This document shows, in pieces, positions 36,878 through 49,601 of a DNA stretch of 64,000 nucleotides. The stretch spans positions 7,970,817 to 8,034,816 of the forward strand of contig OX365957.1 in the NCBI GenBank assembly GCA_947247005.1. The letters are read 5' to 3'. The notes beneath the pieces are model-generated. The model had not been told where the DNA came from and ran no database searches. It saw only the letters and a program-made list of their open reading frames with translations. Source of the stretch: Spisula solida. Taxonomy: Eukaryota; Mollusca; Bivalvia; Venerida; Mactridae. Each line of letters opens with the position of its first letter. Positions within the stretch are counted from its first letter, which is position 1. The translations under genes and the position numbers were made by a program.

Positions 36878-37259
36878 TAGAGTCCCTGACATGACCAACG
36901 CGACCATTTGACTAGGGTTAATATAATGACGGACAAAATGTAGCTTTTCAGAAAATTATAATTTCAAACGAAACCGCTGCAAGTGGCCAATACATTCGTG
37001 CTGGGAGTTACAAGTTTACGGTTCTGATAGGGTTGGTAGAGACTTACGTTTTTATACGATACCCGTCAGTTGCCTGGTATTCGAGAGTTACTATCGAGAA
37101 ACAAATATGCTTAGACATTAAGAGACTTGTAAGTTTGAAACGGCTATCCCTATTAGATGTATATGTGGTCGGCACTACAATAACAACGATGTATAGAAAG
37201 TCGACCCGGTGCACCGCAACAATCAATATATAATTACAATTACTGTACCTCAATGTGAT

Positions 37260-38200
37260 CCTTAGATTTCATATAATACACCATAGCTCGCCAGGAAGTG
37301 AAAGGCTTATCAGGTAGATCTGTCATTTCTAAGATAGTACCGTTTTCATTGGTCACTCCACACACGTGGTTTTAAATTACGTGATATTACCACGTGATAA
37401 TGGTTCAAAATTTTAAACTTAATATTTTTTCTATCAAATCTCAATGTCTTTGTGTTATAGTGTCAATTTATCAGAAATAAAATATATTTATTCTAAACTC
37501 AATCTTTCAAAAACGGTAGTTAGTCAATGTATAAAACAATAATCAACCGCTTCAGCATTTACATGTCATATGATGTATGGTGAAAAAATACAAAATCCGT
37601 AACACAAATTTAGTTCAACAGAATTAGCCACGTGTTTATTCCTTGTTATCCATTCACAGAAACACATCAAACTGCACAAAACTCACTTAAGGTAAAGGAA
37701 TAACTTCCCAGCACGGCACGAAATGTCATGTTTCAATCTTTGACTTCAACACTTTTTCACGAGATTTGATCACGGATTTCCCGCGAGTAATCAATTTCAA
37801 CCTGCTGATTAAATAATTAACCAATCCTCTCACGAGAAACAACGGAGTCTGGTTTGTTTCTTATTTCTGATTCGGGGTCGATTTTTAATGAATTATTATT
37901 AGCAATCGGATTACCTTGGAGTTTTCAAAACAAATGACTGTACAGAAGTTGTCCGAGAAGATGCGAATGTTCGCTCGCATGTAGATCATTAAACATTAAT
38001 GAATAAATACTTAGATAGTCTAACACAAGGTGATTTATTGAACATGTTTGATGTAATTAAGGACATATGTCGTCCAACATGCTCGCATAATGTGAACACA
38101 TTAACCTGCTACTCGAACCTTCTATAAGCAACATTTACTTAATAGTTTACAGTAGATTCATTGTCCAAAATTTAGTTTCGGTCTTTGCTTTCATAATCGG
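37260..38200. other. Non-coding stretch
   Basis: AT-rich. Two CACGTG-type phrases (37363, 37390) are noted but nothing more is supported. Confidence 0.3.
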
Positions 38201-38205
38201 AGAGT

Positions 38206-39100
38206 ATAGCGCGGATAATTTGACCTGATTCTGACCATTATGCATGAATATATTACAAGGTTCTTGCGTTGAAAATACAATTTTCCGCTAGCAAATCGTG
38301 CAATATCGTTCATTTAGACTTGTGTTGGTATGACACATCGAGCGTCTTCGTGATACTTCCCGCTTATTAAAACATACTACCGGTGTTACAAATATAGACA
38401 ATCATCAGCTGTTAATTTATGCTAATAGGGGATTTAATAGCCAAATACCCATACCAGTAACACGCACGTGTCTATGTTCTTCAGAGTTTCGAGTCGGTAC
38501 TAATCGTTTTGGAAAAAGTTATTTCCGGTTTAGAAAATTGCGGAGTCGAAAGAAGTGAATGGTTGAAATTAGAAGTAGATTCTATTCAAATTACGAAACT
38601 TTTGAGTCCTAACATATTCTTTCATAACGATAAGCCTGATTGAAATCATGAAAATTATTGAAAAATACATATCTTTTTTAATCCAACGTAAATAAAACAA
38701 TATGGTGACGTCGGAAATGACGTCACATCATTTAACGCGACGTCATCGCACGTTAACGCGACGTCGTCGCACGGCATAGCGCACCAACTTGTGAATATGT
38801 TGAATTGAAATATAAATAGCAAATAAAAGACGAGTGTAAAACTATAATAACTATTTATAGGGAATATCTATGCAACTCGTCTCCTAGATTGGTAAACACT
38901 CTTTTCGAAGTATTTGAAATATATGTGGTGCTGCCTGGCAACCAGAGGCTAGATCTGTAGTCTCTGTTGAGCAATCAAATTTCATAGTCATTTTTTTCTT
39001 CGATCATATTTTCAAAAAAACCTGATGGGAAATCCCCGCTGGATGCAGAGCATTTGTTCATATTAGAAGGTCGAGAGTCGTATCAAATTATGTAACGTAC
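38206..39100 (+). mobile_element. MITE-like element, family 1, copy 2, interrupted by a 630-bp insertion
   Basis: The left arm and body match 25539-25800 up to atttatgctaatag (about 38430). The match resumes at about 39060 with ttagaaggtcgagagtcg. The intervening 630 bp starts ggggattt and contains aaatcccc near its right end, and holds a cluster of TGACGTC/GACGTCA phrases at 38706-38770. It is a younger insertion inside an older element. Confidence 0.75.
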
Positions 39101-39109
39101 TAACCAATT

Positions 39110-41570
39110 TGAATAAAACAGAGTGACGCAGTGGTCGAGTCCACAATCACGGTGTAAAACCAGTTATAAAGGCTTATCCGGACATCTATAATTTCATTGC
39201 TAAAATTAAATAAATTGCCCGTTCAGACAATGGTTGTAATATTTTGTGTACACATAAGGTAAAAAACTATCAAATACATTTGTTCTTTAACTCAATGTAA
39301 AGTGACCAATGTCAGCCCACAAAAATGTCAACGTTTTGTCCATATAGGGCCCTATCAAAATACATGTATATTAAGCAATAGAAATAGCTTCCAGCATCAA
39401 GAAAATGAAAAAACAGGGGGTCATGTATTATATAAGGAAAATTGCATTCGATTAACGCGGTGGATATATTTTCTCACACACCTGGATTGAATCCGAGTCC
39501 GTTATCCCCTACCCTACTTCACTTTCATTTTGAGGCCAGAATGCCAACTATTTCTGAATAAAACAATTTCACTAATCACACATTACTGTGTACAAAGCAT
39601 TTATACCCAATTTCATTATAATAATGCAATTTTGTATTTCCAGTCAACCCAAAGATTTTTACAGGACTACTTATAGATTTTGGTCCGCGTAGGCATTTTG
39701 TGGTTATTTACCATAAGATAAAACATTACTTTCACAGTATCCTAACTGGACAGAACAAGGTAATATACAGCAATGATCTCCGACAAGGTCCTACTTGCGG
39801 TAATTGATATAATCTACACAGGATGCTTGTAATATAATACATACATAAAGGTCGAGGTTTACGTTAATTTGTCCACACTATACGTAAATCTATGAGAAGA
39901 TCTAATTATCTTCCACTAGAGGACAAAGATTTTATGATCGACCAGTAGCAACATATGTTATAGTATAATTAAATAAACGGGATGGTCTATTTACACAACT
40001 GTGTGAATAATTTTGTGGGTGTCTTATTACATCGTTAGTAACAATAAGAACGGTGTTATCTTCAATGCCATCAATGACCATAATAATATAAACACAGACA
40101 CCGAATTCATTAACAATTAACAACCGTCAGAAGTCGACAGTCGGTTCTCATAATATATATCAACATCATAACGACTATCAACATCATTACCACCATCATA
40201 ATCATCCCGATCATCAACAAGAACGACAACAATAACACAATTCTCATCACCATCATCAGCAGCAATAGCAACAACACTGAAATCCTAGATATCAACAACA
40301 GAAATAATTAAACTACCAACATCAAGAACATCAGAAGCAACACAATAATCAACAACAACAACAATAATACTGACATTGTCATTAGTATAATAACAGCAAT
40401 AACAACAACGCCATCCGCAACAGTCAATTTTAGAGATTAAACATCTTGTTAAAAAACAATTTTTAAGTTTGATGAGCAGCTATACATTATAGTTTTAAAA
40501 ATAAAAGCATTTTTCTGAATACTAGTAATGAAAAAAAATGTTTTCAGTACGCGTAGTAAAAAAGCAAACAATATAATTATGTATATGAACAATATATCGT
40601 CTTCCCAAATGTTCTTCAGTACTGATTTAAATTTACATATTCAAACAAGAACAATTTACACACAATTAAAGGCGGTGTACCCGTAGCTTTTCATGTTTTA
40701 AAATTGTGATTACGATCTACGATCACAGATACTATGGGGTCCGGACCCCGACCCCCATCTACGCACCTGGATATATGTATTATCATCAACATTGTGTATC
40801 AAGACACATGCAATAATCACACAAACATTATTAAACGTATTTGGGACAAATACAAAATGTATGTACCACTGTAACTTACATAACACACTACTTTTAAATG
40901 CCCGAAAACTCGCGAACCCTACAATGGTTACAACCTACATGTATGTAAATCGTAGCATAATGCGCCTACCAACATTAACCAAATTGTTCAAGCAGTAGAT
41001 AATACGATTTTATGAAAACAATGGTCCGAACATGTTTAGTGGAAGTTTATTTTTTTAAATCGTAACTTAAATATTTGTAAAAGTGCGGCAAAATCCACTT
41101 TAATTAAAGGTATATTCAATTTGATAAAAAAAAACTTTATACTTTTTGACATGCAACCGATATATCAGGTTATCGATCCTAGTGCTTTAAAGACCTGACT
41201 TCCGTCAGAGGTATTTTATCTAATCTATATAACGAAAGACGCATTGCTATCGTATTGATTTCTGATTAATTAAAACACATCGATATTTGTAATATTACAA
41301 TACATGCATTGACCTCGATTAAGAAATAATCCAGTGCTTCGATTAAATCCAGTTACGCTTTATATAATTCAATCCGTGTATATTTATACAGGAACTATGC
41401 TTACCAGTCCAGACTTTACTATCAGTCTCTGACAGAATCATAAACTAAGGCAGATTACACCCCGTCACCAGATTTATGTTGTTTTTATTATATAAAAATA
41501 AAATTTGCAAAGTTAATACATAAAACAACATGATATATTTTATTTGAAAATTTAACATAAAATTGCATAC
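39110..41570. other. Non-coding stretch with a degenerate triplet repeat
   Basis: 39120-39180 is a diverged inverted relative of the element at 28328. 40150-40415 is an A/C/T-biased degenerate trinucleotide tract (atcatc, caacaa, aataac) that opens a methionine/leucine-rich minus-strand frame of no significance. Nothing else is recognised. Confidence 0.5.
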
Positions 41571-41573
41571 ATA

Positions 41574-42489
41574 CGAGGGGTGTTCCATATGTATTGTCAC
41601 TTGGGTCACAAATCAAAAAAATTCATTGATATCTTTAAATCTTTATACATTTCTAGAACCATCAAGATTTCCGCGATATTTCGTGAAAATATCAATAAAA
41701 TTTAATTACCGGAATGTTGTTTCTGTTGTCTTTTCAAAGGACTAGTGATAGACACTGCGACTTTGTTCGAATAACTGTCGATTAAAACTTCCTTTCGGGA
41801 AATATTTTTATTCCACAACTATCATACCGTAAATATTGTAAATTCCTTCGATAAAAACATGATTTGCTGTACTCGATTGCCATTTTTAACAAAATAAGAG
41901 CATTTCAAAGTCGCGAAAATAAGTGTCAAAATTAGTCAAAAAAGCATGCTACTTTTCAATGAAAACTTTCGATTAGTTTAATTGATTGGAATTTGACATA
42001 GCATACAGGTATGTAAGCCATTGACCATCAACATTGATTTTTGGGAAGAATTTGCGATCAAAGTACAATTGATATGAAGTTATCGGTGCGTGAAACAACA
42101 AGCATCATTTGGTATAAATTAGAGTGATCCCCCTTGTTTTGACCGTCTTACTCATAGACAACAAATAATTTCATTTTGATTTAAAGTTCTAATGGAAGTA
42201 TAAGGGTCCAGTTATCTTATGTTGCAGTTTAAAGAATACTGACATTTACTTTTCTAAACAACTACTGCAAAGATGACACAAATTTAGCTTAAAATTAACA
42301 TAAGGCCAGTGTACTCGAGCATACCATATTCTAAGTTCAATAAATTACTTAATTGTTGACGAAAGGCTATGTAATTTTCCAGATATAAAATAGAAACATG
42401 CACCTTTAAGACAGTCATCGTAGAATCCTTCTAAATATTGCCATAGAAAAATGCAAAGGACAGTGACAATACATATGGAACACCCCTCG
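41574..42489. mobile_element. 916-bp TIR element with perfect 28-bp ends and TA target site
   Basis: The left end starts cgaggggtgttccatatgta and continues ttgtcact; the right end is its exact 28-nt complement. TA dinucleotides flank both ends (41572, 42490). Size and TA duplication fit the Tc1/mariner superfamily. No transposase frame is apparent, so it is likely non-autonomous. Confidence 0.88.
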
Positions 42490-42721
42490 TACAATTACTT
42501 TGCTTGTTTGGTTGGGCGTTGTGCCTTGTATGTGTTTTGTGTTCCTGTGCTCGGTTGGTTCAGTTGGGCAGTGTGCTTTGTGTGTTTTTGGTGTTTTCTG
42601 TGCTCGGCTGGTTAAGTTGAGTGCTGACTTCCCTGTCTGACTTAACATAATCTTTTCGGTTGTATTTATGTGACTGATATACGTACTGTTGACTAGTGGG
42701 GTCTTTTACAGTATTGTTGTA

Positions 42722-42893
42722 CAGTACAACCTCTGTAGAGCAACATCCGTTATAGGGCAGCAGACATATCCCGTTTTTTAGAGGTTGTTGCTATACAGAG
42801 GTAAAATGTATAGTAAATATTGGCTTAAAGAACTTGTGAAGGAGTTGTTATAGCGAGGTTGTTGCAGAGGACCGACCTTGAAAGGTTGTACTG
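42722..42893. mobile_element. 172-bp Tc1/mariner-like MITE, copy 2
   Basis: Inverted ends CAGTACAACCTCT and AAAGGTTGTACTG are flanked by TA on both sides. It shares ctctgtagagcaac and size with 34470-34644. Confidence 0.8.
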
Positions 42894-42928
42894 TATACAT
42901 CAATATTGAAGTGTGTTTGGTGATCAAT

Positions 42929-43276
42929 AGTTGTAACAATAAGATAGACGGATACTTTAAAACAGACTTATAGTTGTAACAATAGGATAGACGGATACTT
43001 TAAAACTAACTTATAGTTGTAACAATAGGATAGACGGATACTTTAAAACTGACTTATAGTTGTAACAATAAGATAGACGGATACTTTAAAACTGACTTAT
43101 AGTTGTAACAATAAGATAGACGGATACTTTAAAACTGACTTATAGTTGTAACAATAAGATAGACGGATACTTTAAAACTGACTTATAGTTGTAACAATAA
43201 GATAAACGGATACTTTAAAACTGACTTATAGTTGTAACAATAAGATAGACGGATACTTTAAAACTGACTTATAGTA
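42929..43276. repeat. 43-bp minisatellite, about 8 copies
   Basis: Units read agttgtaacaataagataga then cggatactttaaaactgact and tat. Copies are nearly identical. Confidence 0.95.
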
Positions 43277-43857
43277 CCAAAGTATATTTCCAGAGTAGAA
43301 TCTATTGTCACTGTTGTCTGGATCAATATAAAGTACTGCATGTATTTACATGGAATGTTTCTGATCACAATCAAGTTCTCGCACATTTTCCAACTCAAAA
43401 TATTTTTAAAATGACCAACATAGCATGCCAGCTTGCGACAACACTTTGGTTCACAAATTATACGATGTACATTAAAAGTAGAAGTGATCAGGGTCATCCG
43501 AATTTACATCTGGGTCATCAAAACGTTTTCATAAAAAATATAATGTTACATGCTAATCTTTAACTAATTATCGATTATTTGTTCAATCGGAAACTTTTTG
43601 AAAAAAAGTTGTTTGAAGTTAGCGATCTCGTTTTATGAGCTAATGAGTTTTCCCACACTTGGGGGTTGCAGACAACATTCGTTTAGTTGAAAAGACAACT
43701 ATTGATCACGGTTCCACGATTCGTCACGCCGGATTTCAACCAATATAATTTATCTGATCAAATATTTAATATGCATACATGAATTCATTTCGCTCTTCCG
43801 CACGGGCTTCAAGGGTTATTCAAATAAACTGACATTTATAATAACAAATGTATATAT

Positions 43858-44113
43858 AGTACGGAGAATTCGACACGACTCTCGACCTTCTATTAGCATA
43901 ATTTACCAGTTGATATATTGTCTATATTTATAATCCCGGCTATATGCTTTCAAAAGCGGGTAGCATCACGAAGACGCTCGACATATAATACCAACACAAA
44001 TCTAAAGGACCGATATTGCACGATTAGCTTGCGGATATTTTTATATTCAACACAAGAGCCTTGTAATATATTCAAGTATACAGGTCAGGATCACGTCAAA
44101 TTCCCCGTGCTAT
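43858..44113 (-). mobile_element. MITE-like element, family 1, copy 3 (inverted)
   Basis: This is the reverse orientation of the element at 25539-25800. It begins tagtacggagaattcgacac and ends tcaaattccccgtgctat, with the shared body between. Confidence 0.8.
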
Positions 44114-44686
44114 ACATATGTGCATATATTCAAACTTTATTAATAAACACAATAAATTCATTCAACGTGCGATGATTGGACGCATTCACAATTTCTAAAC
44201 AAACTTGAATAGCTATTATGGCAAAGTAAACACGCTCATAGATTTCATATTCTTCATAAGATTCTAAGTCGCAATTTAACGCTTGGTAGTGAATTTGAAT
44301 CGGAATCATTTGACTTAGCTTGATTCGATGGTGTTTTAAGGCGCATCCACGACTAGGGTCATCAAGCGTACATCAACAAATTGTTAGATGAGTGTGCAAA
44401 ATAGTTACACGGCAAAACATAAAATGGCGAAATGAAAAAAAAGAGAATACAAAATGAAGAAACGTGTCGTCACTTTTTGTCGCATTGAACGACTTCCAAG
44501 GTCCATAATTTTTATAGAAGGATGAATGTACATCCGATTAACACATGGATGTTCGTGAAGAATGAGTTAAGTTCAAAATGTCCAGAAACGTATGTCTGTA
44601 TCAAGCCAATTATGTTTTTCAGTCATTCCCCGGCCCTTCCTGTGACTAATGTCTATTAAGTGCACGACGTAAGAACACCAGCTTAC

Positions 44687-44773
44687 CTGTATATCAGGTC
44701 CGGTTGGTCGGTTCCCTGTCAACCGGATATCCGGTAAATCACTTTTACTCCAATACGCAAACTGACTCATTAT
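44687..44773 (-). CDS. Orphan splice-bounded exon, 29 codons
   Basis: On the minus strand, a strong acceptor (gatacattctttcag-type, ending ctttcag) and donor (CAG then gtaagc) bound 87 nt in an open zero-phase frame. The peptide includes MSQFAYWSKSDLPDI and TGNRPTGPDIQ. No partner exon was identified in the window, and the frame does not obviously belong to the TRIM or Mab-21 genes. It could be part of an unrecognised minus-strand gene or a chance pair of good splice sites. Confidence 0.35.
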
Positions 44774-44859
44774 CTGAAAGATACATTGTATAATAATACG
44801 TTTGTATGCAAATTTCATCTGCACTAACGTTACACTTTATTTGACGTATTTCGATAACG

Positions 44860-45395
44860 AATTTAAGATTGCTGGCTTTGTTAAGCGGACGAGATTTCGA
44901 CAGCGACGGATTTGCGTTCATTTTGCTGAATAAATTTAAGTGTGATGGATGGGACGAAGTTATGCTGAGCAAAATTTATCTGTACCGAATTTTACGCTGA
45001 CTTTGCTAAACATAATTTGACTGTGCCGAATTAATGCTAACTTTGCTCATTAGGTTTCGACAGCGACGGATTTGAGTTTACTTTGCTGAATAGAATTTTA
45101 CTGTGACGCATTTATGCTACCCTTGCTGAACAGAATAATTTAACAGTGGCGGTTTTATGCTACATTTCCTGAACCGAATTTAACTGTGACATATTTATGC
45201 TAACTTTGCTGAATAAAATTCTATGTGACAGATTTATGCTGACTTTGCTGAACAGAGTTGCCTGTGATAGATGTATGTACATCTTACTGAATATAATTTG
45301 ACTGTGACGGATTTATGCTGACTCTGCTGAATAAAATTGAATTTGACAGGGGTAAATATATGTACACTTTGCTGAATAAAGTTCGTTTTCAGGCG
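44860..45395. repeat. Degenerate tandem repeat of about 45-48 bp, about 11 copies
   Basis: Variants of gactttgctgaata and tgtgacggatttatgct alternate throughout, with substantial divergence between units. Confidence 0.75.
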
Positions 45396-45495
45396 TAATG
45401 CTGTCTACAAGGATTGACTTAGACGGATGTGAGCGTTCTGTCGAAAATCATGTTTGCAGTTGGAACTGTTAGGGAAAACTTCGTTCGTATTGTCA

Positions 45496-45558
45496 AACCT
45501 GTTAAAGCAGTGAGTAACCTGTTAAAGCAGTGAGTAACCTGTTAAAGCAGTGAGTAAC
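45496..45558. repeat. 20-bp tandem repeat, 3 copies
   Basis: aacctgttaaagcagtgagt is repeated three times without change. Confidence 0.9.
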
Positions 45559-46009
45559 AACTAACACAGAGTTGATTATATATGATATAGTCTAGCAAAG
45601 GGAATTCAATACCATCCTGCATTATAAATATTTATAAGTAAAAAAGCCGCAGACATTTTGTACGTTTGTTTACTTGGGCGGTGCGCAAATATAAATATTG
45701 TTCGAGTGTTTTATTGCGTCAATTTGTATTTAAAGTAAAGATCAAACGGTAACAGATTATCACTCATTAAATGTGAAACTTTTATGTACAACACCAGAGC
45801 ATTCACAGTAATCAAAGAAGTATTTATAATGCTGATCTGACAGCACGTGGTGACATTTGAGAGACAGTCGATGATATAAAATCCTCTCACAATAATTTAC
45901 AGTTATTGCGCAAAATGTGTGTACGTTTCTACATACTAAACCGACACTGTTATCTCTACCGTTTTTTGTCGGCGCTCAGACAAGGATTTCTCATTTTAGT
46001 ACTTAATAA

Positions 46010-46160
46010 CCATGGGGGAGCGGGTGAGTGTTGGTCTAGGGTTAGGGCGCGCACTTTGTCCTGGGGTCACGGGTTCGATCATCATCTTTGTCACAGTTTA
46101 ATTTCTTTGAGCAAGAATAAAATAACCCAAAATGCTCAATTTCACCAGTGTAAGACAGGA
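46010..46160 (+). mobile_element. tRNA-derived SINE fragment
   Basis: It shows an A-box-like tggtctagggttag near 46032 and a B-box gggttcgatca at about 46070, spaced as in a tRNA head, followed by non-tRNA sequence. No acceptor-stem pairing is visible, so it is not a tRNA gene. Confidence 0.55.
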
Positions 46161-46209
46161 CCAATGTGCTGTGACTGTCATCGATATCGCCGCCGAATAT
46201 AACACTCGA

Positions 46210-48260
46210 CTTCACGATTGGGGGAGGAGGGTAAATATACAGTTCACTGAACGGACTCGTGTCTGAAAATAGACTTAAATTTTGTATTTTAGATTGTTTA
46301 AGCGTAAAGTATGTCGTTATGTGTGTGGCTTTTTGTCACAATTATCATGGATTGTCTCCCTTGATTCAGAGACATCTAAGTGATTACATATTTTATATAC
46401 ACATGTTTATAATGACGTTAAAGTATCAACATTAGCCATTTGACGAATTATGTAAAGAATTACACATCCATTTAAAATCCGATAATTATTTTTTTACATT
46501 ACCTTTTCTTACATGAAATTCCATATGAACATGCTATAGACACGGCAGTTAACTCACGTTATGTCAGTTTATTTCCACAAACAGAACGCCGTGTTGCTTC
46601 ATTCTAACCGCGCTTGCGCACTAGAACCAAATTTGTCACTGATTGAAACAAAATCAGTTTCTTTATAGCTCCAAGTTCTAACTCATACAGTATACATTTT
46701 GTCCATAATAGACATACATGTATACGTCTTTATCTTAACTAACTATTCTTCATGTAAATGCTCAACTTGTTATAATATACATTTATGTACACTAGTATAA
46801 TATATACACTAGTATAAGTAAAAGGTAAACGCGTTATTTGATTAAGTCAGCAGAAATGTATTTATTGAGCCGTTAATATATTGATTGTTAATGTATATAT
46901 ATGATACGAATATTGTCAGGTTTAAAGGTTAAGCCTTATAGCATGTATGCATGCACGTATATAAGTCCGAGGGCAATCCGATTAATTCTGCCGTGAGATA
47001 TTGAGCACTTAATCCATTATAATAAGTTAAAATACATTTTACACATAATCCTTATTTATGGCATTTAAATACCACCATTTATGCAAATCTATATAGATAT
47101 TATACAAGTACTTGCATTTTGTTATTTTTCGCGCGCCAAATAACCCTGTCGGTGAATTTTGCAAAGCGCGACTCAGACGACAAATTTCAACTAGCATAAA
47201 ACATTGAATATTAAATTATTAATCTAATGTAAACCTTCATCCAAATTTCAATACAAACTGTCACAAACTTATCAATTCAAATATTTATAAATCAATTGCA
47301 TTAGATTCGTGGATAAAACTTTGCAATGCTTCAATATCAGACACCATGTAAAAGATTAATTATATTTTCCTTCCGTAATAATGTTGATATTTAGAAGACT
47401 GTAAGACTTATTTAATATTCACTAGATTAAAAGATAAAATATATGAATTATTTATGTGAGTTTGAGGTTTAATATTTAGCTACAAGATTATGCGAACAGA
47501 CGAGAGCTTAAATGATTGAAATGCAACCGTAGCAGACGGTATTCCGAATAAAATCCATTTCGAGGGGAAAATAAGTGATAATTTATACTGTACATCTATA
47601 CCTGTTTAGAGTTATCCACACCAGCGACAAACCAGCGACATCCTTCGAGAATTTAACTTGTAAATATTGTTGTTAGAATATTTAACAAACCATCACAGAA
47701 ACTTTGGCATTACTGATGTATACATGTTTAGTCCGATTGAATTCGTTTCACGTTCCATTTGAAAACTTTAAACGTAGATTAAATTGTAAACTTATTCAAA
47801 CCTCTATTCACGTTTGACAGAGTTGTGATATCGTATATCGACGTTGGTAAAGAGTTTAGTGTAAAGTTAAGCCGTCCAATAAATACTCGAACTAAAACAA
47901 ATGACACGACGGATTGTGAGTACGAAGCGGTCGTAGCCGAGTAATCACAGATTGCGGGCACATGGGAATACAATAGAGTTGATTTCAATAGTTAATCGGG
48001 CGTAAATAAAAGAAAAAATCTTTTGAAAATATTGATTTTACTTTTGAATTATTACCATTGGGTGACGTGTAAGGAATTCGATTCAACAATAGTCTGTCTA
48101 TTTTAATTTATTGAATAATGTATTGAAAACCCCGGGGTAAATATTATAAACAAATCGAAAACCATTCATTTTAAATTATATTAATACTAAGTACGGGCAT
48201 GTTGAATGGTTTAGTGATGTTGTGATGTTAGTTTACTGTAAATCAAACCCAGATTAATAC
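46210..48260. other. Non-coding AT-rich stretch
   Basis: No exon, repeat family or RNA gene is supported. A 69-codon minus frame at 47779-47988 has no recognisable features. Confidence 0.35.
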
Positions 48261-48264
48261 ATAT

Positions 48265-48780
48265 ACGGTAAACTGGTGTATTTTATACCACTACGAAATT
48301 TCGTGGATTTTTAATGCATCAACATCACCACGAGTTTACTCTTTAGTGACACCCTCATATTAAAGTCTGGTTTGATTAGATTATATAATTTTTAAGGTCC
48401 ACTTATCGTTCCATACCACTCGGTTATGTGCTTATTTAAAAAGACCCTTCATAGAAAGGGAACCTGTGAAATTCTATTTTTGAAGAATTATGAACTTGCG
48501 ACAGTAGTGTAATTTCGTTGTATTAGAATCGTGGCTCCTTTGGTTAACTAAGATTCCATCGAGTTGTGTACATGTATACTAATTTCGTGAATTATAAAAA
48601 AAAATCCATTTTCGTGGGGTCTTAAATTCGTGGATTACAAAAATGGAAGAGTAAAACCATGCTATACATTTGAGTTCGATAAATTGTGGGCATTATATTT
48701 CGTGGTCGAGTTTAACAACCAAACCAATGAAAATTTAACTGGCTCGAAAAATAATGATTTTACAAAATGCAATATACACA
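48265..48780 (+). repeat. Dispersed repeat rich in TTCGTGG phrases
   Basis: It contains acgaaatttcgtggattttt, attttcgtggggtcttaaat and atttcgtggtcgag. Part is inverted at 26130-26350. Confidence 0.55.
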
Positions 48781-49317
48781 TGCTTGAGACTTTTTAAACT
48801 ATCTGAATATTGAACCATCTCAAAATACGCAATACCTTAGCTTAATTGTTTTTATTGAGTATGGCTGTGAATGTTAGTAACGGTTCTTAATTTAGTTCTT
48901 CACTATTAAAAAAACGTTATTTTAAAACAGTAAAACAATATTTTATAAAACAGCGTTTAATTATAGGTATAAAGAAAGATAACCCCGACATTAAGATTGG
49001 AACTTGATATAACTGTGTTATCCCCCTATAAATAATAAGAAATCCGGGACTGTTGTTGCCAAGGAGGTGAGATGATTTGCTTGTTGATATAATGAACATT
49101 GGTGCTATGGAATAATGATGTTAGTTTAATAACTGCCAAAGGAAAGAAAAGTGAAAACACAAAACCTATTTACTTCAAAAATAGATTACGAAATTTCAGT
49201 TTTACTATAAGGATATCATAGAAACAGGTACAACGATGACAAATGAAAAGGATTCATCGTAATGTTTCTTGAAGTATACAATATAACTGTTGGACTAACG
49301 ACTTGTCCCAATCTCAT

Positions 49318-49440
49318 CGAAAGCCTAGTGGTAGAGCGTCCGCTCCGAGTGCGGGAGGTCCCGAGTTCGATCTCAGGCCGCGTCATACCAAACCAGTAAT
49401 TCCATTAATTAATTCACAGTAATTAGACACTCATTAGACA
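49318..49440 (+). mobile_element. tRNA-derived SINE
   Basis: It has a tRNA-like head with A-box tagtggtagagcg (about 49329) and B-box gagttcgatct (about 49365). A gcataccaaa-type continuation follows rather than a paired acceptor stem. This matches a SINE head widely seen in bivalve genomes (from memory of the family). Confidence 0.65.
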
Positions 49441-49601
49441 AACATACCCTCGTGGCGATTGATAACATCAGAAATGAGGTATCGAGAGTGACTAATATAA
49501 GTGGGAAAAACTTGTTTCACATTCTACCTTAAATAAATTGGTATACAACTAACAGTTTGTTTATAAAGATGTTTTGTATGACTTGCTATTATCTAGACTC
49601 T

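Noticed and set aside
45906..46202. 98-codon plus-strand ORF
   Set aside because: It runs through the SINE at 46010-46160 and has no family resemblance.
49318..49390. Functional tRNA gene
   Set aside because: A- and B-boxes are present but the anticodon loop lacks a proper T33 and no acceptor stem pairs. It is better explained as a SINE head.
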